In this document: one piece after another, positions 12,595 to 15,497 of the stretch | How positions within the stretch are numbered: the stretch's first letter is position 1 | Layout of the letters: the number at the start of each line of letters is the position of its first letter | Assembly (NCBI GenBank): GCA_947478935.1 | Contig: CANJXV010000028.1 | Span: 1-15,497, forward strand | Direction of reading: 5' to 3' | DNA length: 15,497 nt | Source: Comamonadaceae bacterium | Lineage (GTDB): Bacteria > Pseudomonadota > Gammaproteobacteria > Burkholderiales > Burkholderiaceae_C | Notes under the pieces: generated by a model | The model's input: the letters and a program-made list of their open reading frames with translations, nothing else | The model's database searches: none | Told to the model about the DNA's origin: nothing | Program-made: the position numbers and the translations under genes

Positions 12595-14763
12595 ATGTCT
12601 TCCCCCCATAACGCTATGAACACCGCCCAACAGGAGGCGGTGAACTATCTGCACGGTCCCTGCCTGGTGCTGGCCGGCGCCGGTTCGGGCAAGACCCGCG
12701 TTATTACGCACAAAATCGCGCGCCTGATTCAAATGGGGATGCCGGCGCAAAAAATTGCCGCGATTACCTTTACGAACAAAGCCGCTGCCGAAATGCGCGA
12801 GCGCGCCAAAACACTGATTGGCAAGGCCGCACAAGAAGTCTTGATCTGCACCTTTCATGCGCTGGGCGTGCGCATGTTGCGCAGCCATGGCGCCGTATTA
12901 GGGCTAAAGCCCCACTTCAGCATTTTGGATACCTCGGATGTGACCAGCCTATTGAAAGACGCCGGTGGCAGCACCGACTCGGCCACCGCGCGCAATTGGC
13001 AATGGACGATTAGCGCCTGGAAGAGCGCGGGGCTCAATGCCGAGCAAGCCTTGGCGCTGGCAGCCGATGAAGACGAACGCCAGGCCGCCGTCATCATGGG
13101 GCGCTATGAAGAGCGTTTAACTGCTTACCAAAGCGTGGACTTTGACGACTTAATTAGCTTGCCACTGAAGCTCTTGCGTGAGTACCCCGAAGTGCGCGCA
13201 CAGTGGCAGGCTTTTGCCGGGCATGTGCTAGTCGATGAATACCAAGACACCAATGCCACGCAATACGCCATGCTTAAACTGCTAGTCGGTTGCGAACCCG
13301 ATGGCAGCTTGGCGGCGGGGCGCGACGCCGCACGCTTTACTGCGGTGGGCGATGACGACCAAAGTATTTACGGCTGGCGCGGCGCCACGCTGGACAATCT
13401 GCGTTTGCTGCCGAAGGATTTTCCGGCGCTTAAAGTGATTAAGCTAGAGCAAAACTACCGCTCCACCGCCGCCATTTTGCGTGCGGCCAACAATGTGATT
13501 GCTGCCAACCCCAAGTTGTTTCCAAAAAACCTGTGGAGCGATTTGGGCGAAGGCGAGCCGGTGCGCGTAGTGGACGCCGATAGCGAAGACCACGAAGCCG
13601 AGCGTGTGGTGGCACGCATCCAGAGTTTGCGCGCAGAGGGCACGCTCGCGCAAGCGGGCATGCAGTTCAAAGAGCTGCGCAACTTTGCGGTGCTCTACCG
13701 CGCCAACCACCAGGCCAAGCCTTTTGAAAAAGCGTTGCGTAAAGCGGGTATTGTGTACAAGGTGTCTGGTGGACAAAGCTTTTTTGAACGCGCTGAGATT
13801 CGAGACCTGTGCGCCTGGCTGCGCCTGTGGGCCAATAACGATGACGACCCTGCTTTTTTGCGCGCCGTCACTACGCCCAAGCGCGGCATAGGGCACCAGA
13901 CTTTGGGCAGCTTGGGTACCTTTGCAAGCCGTTACAAACTGAGCTTGTTCGAAGCCCTTTTTTCCTCGTCGCTGGGCTCGGTCTTGTCCAGCCGCGCCAT
14001 GGGTAGTTTGAATGAGTTTGGCCGCACGGTAAACGATTTGCAGTTTCGCGCCAAACACACCGAAGGCGCCGAGAACGCCTTGCTGTTTCTGAAAACCTGG
14101 CTGGCCGACATCGCCTACGAAAAACATTTGTATGACACCGCAGACAGCCCGCAAATCGCGGCCGTCAAATGGACCCACGTGATGGAGTTTTGCGAATGGA
14201 TGGCGCAGCGCTGCGGCGGGCAGATGGACGATGACATTCTGATCATGCAGCGCGCCAGTAAAAACCTGCTGGACGTGGCGCAAAACATTGCACTTTTATC
14301 TACTTTGACCGAGCGTGAAAAAGACCAAAACGTCGTCACTCTGTCCACACTGCATGCCGCCAAAGGCTTGGAGTGGGCGCATGTGATGCTGGTGGGTGTG
14401 ACCGAAGGCATGCTGCCCTTCAAGATGGAGGAAGCGGGTAAAGCCACCACGGAAAAAGCAGGCGATGATGCGCCGGACGAAGCCGCTACTGCGCTTGCGA
14501 ATGCAGACCTGGTCACCCGCTTGCAAGAGGAACGGCGCTTGATGTACGTGGGCATTACCCGCGCGCAGCGAACGCTGTCGGTGAGCTGGACACGGCGGCG
14601 CAAAAAAGGGCGCGACACGATAGCCGCACAACCCAGCCGCTTTATCGCCGAGATGGCTTTGGACAAAGCCACCGTCAAAGAAGACCCGCGCGAAAAGCTG
14701 CGCGCCTTGCGCGCCGAATTTGCGGCGCGTGCGGCCGCAGCAGCAGAAAGGAAGCCGCAGTGA
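12595..14763 (+). CDS. rep: ATP-dependent 3'–5' DNA helicase Rep (UvrD/Rep family, SF1A)
   Basis: A 722-residue helicase that clears proteins ahead of the replication fork and helps restart. Motifs in order: Q motif near 12–14 with LNTAQ-like NTAQQEAV, Walker A AGAGSGKTR (27–35), ITFTNKAAAEMRER (56–69), DEYQDTN (214–220), VGDDDQSIYGWRGA (251–264), LEQNYRS (near 284–290), VTLSTLHAAKGLEW (581–594) and EERRLMYVGITRAQ (645–658). The sequence DFDDLISLP, FPALKVIKLEQNYRS and VSGGQSFFERAEI follow E. coli Rep better than UvrD. It is about 50 residues longer than E. coli Rep, with an Ala/Asp/Glu-rich insert near 621–640 and a basic C-terminal tail. The ATG at 12595 is used; ATG at 12616 is also possible and neither has a good ribosome binding site. 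recQ follows on the same strand. Confidence 0.95.
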   Translation: MSSPHNAMNTAQQEAVNYLHGPCLVLAGAGSGKTRVITHKIARLIQMGMPAQKIAAITFTNKAAAEMRERAKTLIGKAAQEVLICTFHALGVRMLRSHGAVLGLKPHFSILDTSDVTSLLKDAGGSTDSATARNWQWTISAWKSAGLNAEQALALAADEDERQAAVIMGRYEERLTAYQSVDFDDLISLPLKLLREYPEVRAQWQAFAGHVLVDEYQDTNATQYAMLKLLVGCEPDGSLAAGRDAARFTAVGDDDQSIYGWRGATLDNLRLLPKDFPALKVIKLEQNYRSTAAILRAANNVIAANPKLFPKNLWSDLGEGEPVRVVDADSEDHEAERVVARIQSLRAEGTLAQAGMQFKELRNFAVLYRANHQAKPFEKALRKAGIVYKVSGGQSFFERAEIRDLCAWLRLWANNDDDPAFLRAVTTPKRGIGHQTLGSLGTFASRYKLSLFEALFSSSLGSVLSSRAMGSLNEFGRTVNDLQFRAKHTEGAENALLFLKTWLADIAYEKHLYDTADSPQIAAVKWTHVMEFCEWMAQRCGGQMDDDILIMQRASKNLLDVAQNIALLSTLTEREKDQNVVTLSTLHAAKGLEWAHVMLVGVTEGMLPFKMEEAGKATTEKAGDDAPDEAATALANADLVTRLQEERRLMYVGITRAQRTLSVSWTRRRKKGRDTIAAQPSRFIAEMALDKATVKEDPREKLRALRAEFAARAAAAAERKPQ

Positions 14764-14819
14764 TGCAGAAGAACCAAGACTCAGCACCTTGCGGATTCGC
14801 GTTAGAGGCGGTCTGCGTT

Positions 14820-14923
14820 GGTCCAAATCCGTCATTGCGAGCGCAGCGAAGCAATCCATTGACCACTTATGGATCGCCGCGTCGCTGCGCTCCTCGCGAT
14901 GACGGACTTATGCAGACCATCCC
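14820..14923. repeat. Interspersed inverted repeat, copy 3 (best preserved)
   Basis: From 14828 to 14906 the two arms are near inverse complements. The left arm reads TCCGTCATTGCGAGCGCAGC, then GAAGCAATCCAT. The complement of the right arm reads TCCGTCATCGCGAGGAGCGC, then AGCGACGCGGCGATCCAT. The centre is the short TGACCACT. The flanks GGTCCAAA and TTATGCAG are shared with copy 1 at 1900–2010, so the unit is about 105 bp. It fills the gap between rep and recQ and has no ORF. The end of rep lies 57 bp to the left. Confidence 0.85.
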
Positions 14924-14962
14924 TAGTTCTTTTCAATTATTACCTCACCCGCGGTAGCGCCT

Positions 14963-15497
14963 TTGTCTTATTTAAGCATCCTGCAAGAAGTATTTGGCTA
15001 CGACTCATTTCGTGGGCCGCAGCAGGCCATCATTGAGCACGTGGGCGAGGGCGGTGACGCGCTGGTGCTGATGCCCACGGGAGGTGGCAAATCGCTGTGT
15101 TACCAAATTCCAGCGATTGCGCGCCAGCGAGCGGGGCACGGCATCACGGTGGTCATTTCGCCGTTGATTGCGCTGATGCACGACCAGGTGGGCGCATTGC
15201 ATGAAGCGGGCGTAAGCGCGGCGTTTCTCAATTCCACGCTATCGGGCGAGGAGGCTTACCAGGTGGAGCAGCGTTTGCTGCGCGGCGATGTCACGCTGTT
15301 GTACGCGGCGCCCGAGCGCGTGACCACGGCGCGTTTTTTGGCGCAGCTCGACTCGCTGTTTGAACGCGGGCAACTGAGTTTGTTTGCCATTGACGAGGCG
15401 CATTGCGTGAGCCAATGGGGCCACGACTTCAGGCCCGAATACCGGGCGCTTACGGTATTGCACGAACGTTACCCCGGCGTGCCGCGCATGGCCTTGA
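14963..15497 (+). CDS. recQ: ATP-dependent DNA helicase RecQ, N-terminal part (cut by window edge)
   Basis: A superfamily 2, 3'–5' helicase of recombination and repair (RecF pathway). About 178 codons are present. The frame reads SYLSILQEVFGYDSFRGPQQ, with the RecQ-specific motif 0 (FG-Y-x-x-FR-x-x-Q), then VLMPTGGGKSLCYQIPA (Walker A), VVISPLIALMHDQV, FLNST, LLYAAPERV and the DEAH box FAIDEAHCVSQWGHDFRPEY. The frame has a TAG at 14924–14926 and, after that, the only usual start codon before the motifs is TTG at 14963, giving MSYLSILQEVFG; related proteins begin in the same place. Only a weak GCGGTAG lies ahead as a ribosome binding site. The upstream gap of about 200 bp from rep holds the dispersed repeat, so the promoter is probably next to or inside it. 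Confidence 0.95.
   Translation, partial: MSYLSILQEVFGYDSFRGPQQAIIEHVGEGGDALVLMPTGGGKSLCYQIPAIARQRAGHGITVVISPLIALMHDQVGALHEAGVSAAFLNSTLSGEEAYQVEQRLLRGDVTLLYAAPERVTTARFLAQLDSLFERGQLSLFAIDEAHCVSQWGHDFRPEYRALTVLHERYPGVPRMAL

Noticed and set aside
13444..14283. Minus-strand ORF of 279 codons
   Set aside because: It is antisense to rep, which has all helicase motifs; it is a shadow frame.
1..15497. CRISPR array, tRNA, rRNA, prophage or insertion sequence
   Set aside because: No regularly spaced direct repeats, cloverleaf with a conserved T-loop, transposase or integrase frame was found. The dispersed repeats are few and irregularly placed.

Overview
The window is chromosomal DNA from a GC-rich betaproteobacterium, most likely Burkholderiales and probably Comamonadaceae. 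The reasons are a fused DUF3717–DUF1289 protein, a Burkholderiales-type pilin/O-ligase (Wzy_C) locus, the nudJ–mnmA pair and two YjbE-type TerC proteins. The genus cannot be fixed from the sequence alone. Most genes are housekeeping. I see no transposase, integrase, CRISPR array, tRNA or rRNA.

Layout. Positions 1–3185, minus strand: a DUF3717/DUF1289 protein, nudJ (Nudix phosphatase), mnmA (tRNA 2-thiouridylase) and the N-terminal part of pyk (pyruvate kinase, running off the left edge). The gaps beside nudJ hold copies of an interspersed inverted repeat. Positions 3186–4258, plus strand: an intrinsic terminator-like hairpin, then a clear yybP-ykoY (Mn2+) riboswitch leading into a first terC-family gene. 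Positions 4410–6666: a secreted M48/TPR protease of the BepA family (minus) divergent from moaC (plus).

Positions 6766–10396, minus strand, form the accessory part. They hold two full-length type IV prepilins in tandem, a remnant that looks like the C-terminal part of an O-antigen-ligase/PglL protein broken by an in-frame stop, a third pilin-like ORF with its middle missing, and then an intact Wzy_C/PglL-like O-oligosaccharyltransferase. The simplest reading is that an ancestral pilin + ligase unit was duplicated and then partly deleted. The intact ligase probably glycosylates the pilins.

Positions 10616–12499, minus strand: a second terC-family gene preceded by a hairpin-rich leader that is not yybP-ykoY, then an AEC-family transporter. 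Positions 12595–15497, plus strand: the Rep-type helicase rep, a well-preserved copy of the interspersed inverted repeat, and the start of recQ, cut by the right edge.

The most interesting signals are the decayed pilin/ligase duplication, the roughly 100-bp palindromic repeat family, and the contrast between the riboswitch-controlled terC and its paralogue with a different structured leader.
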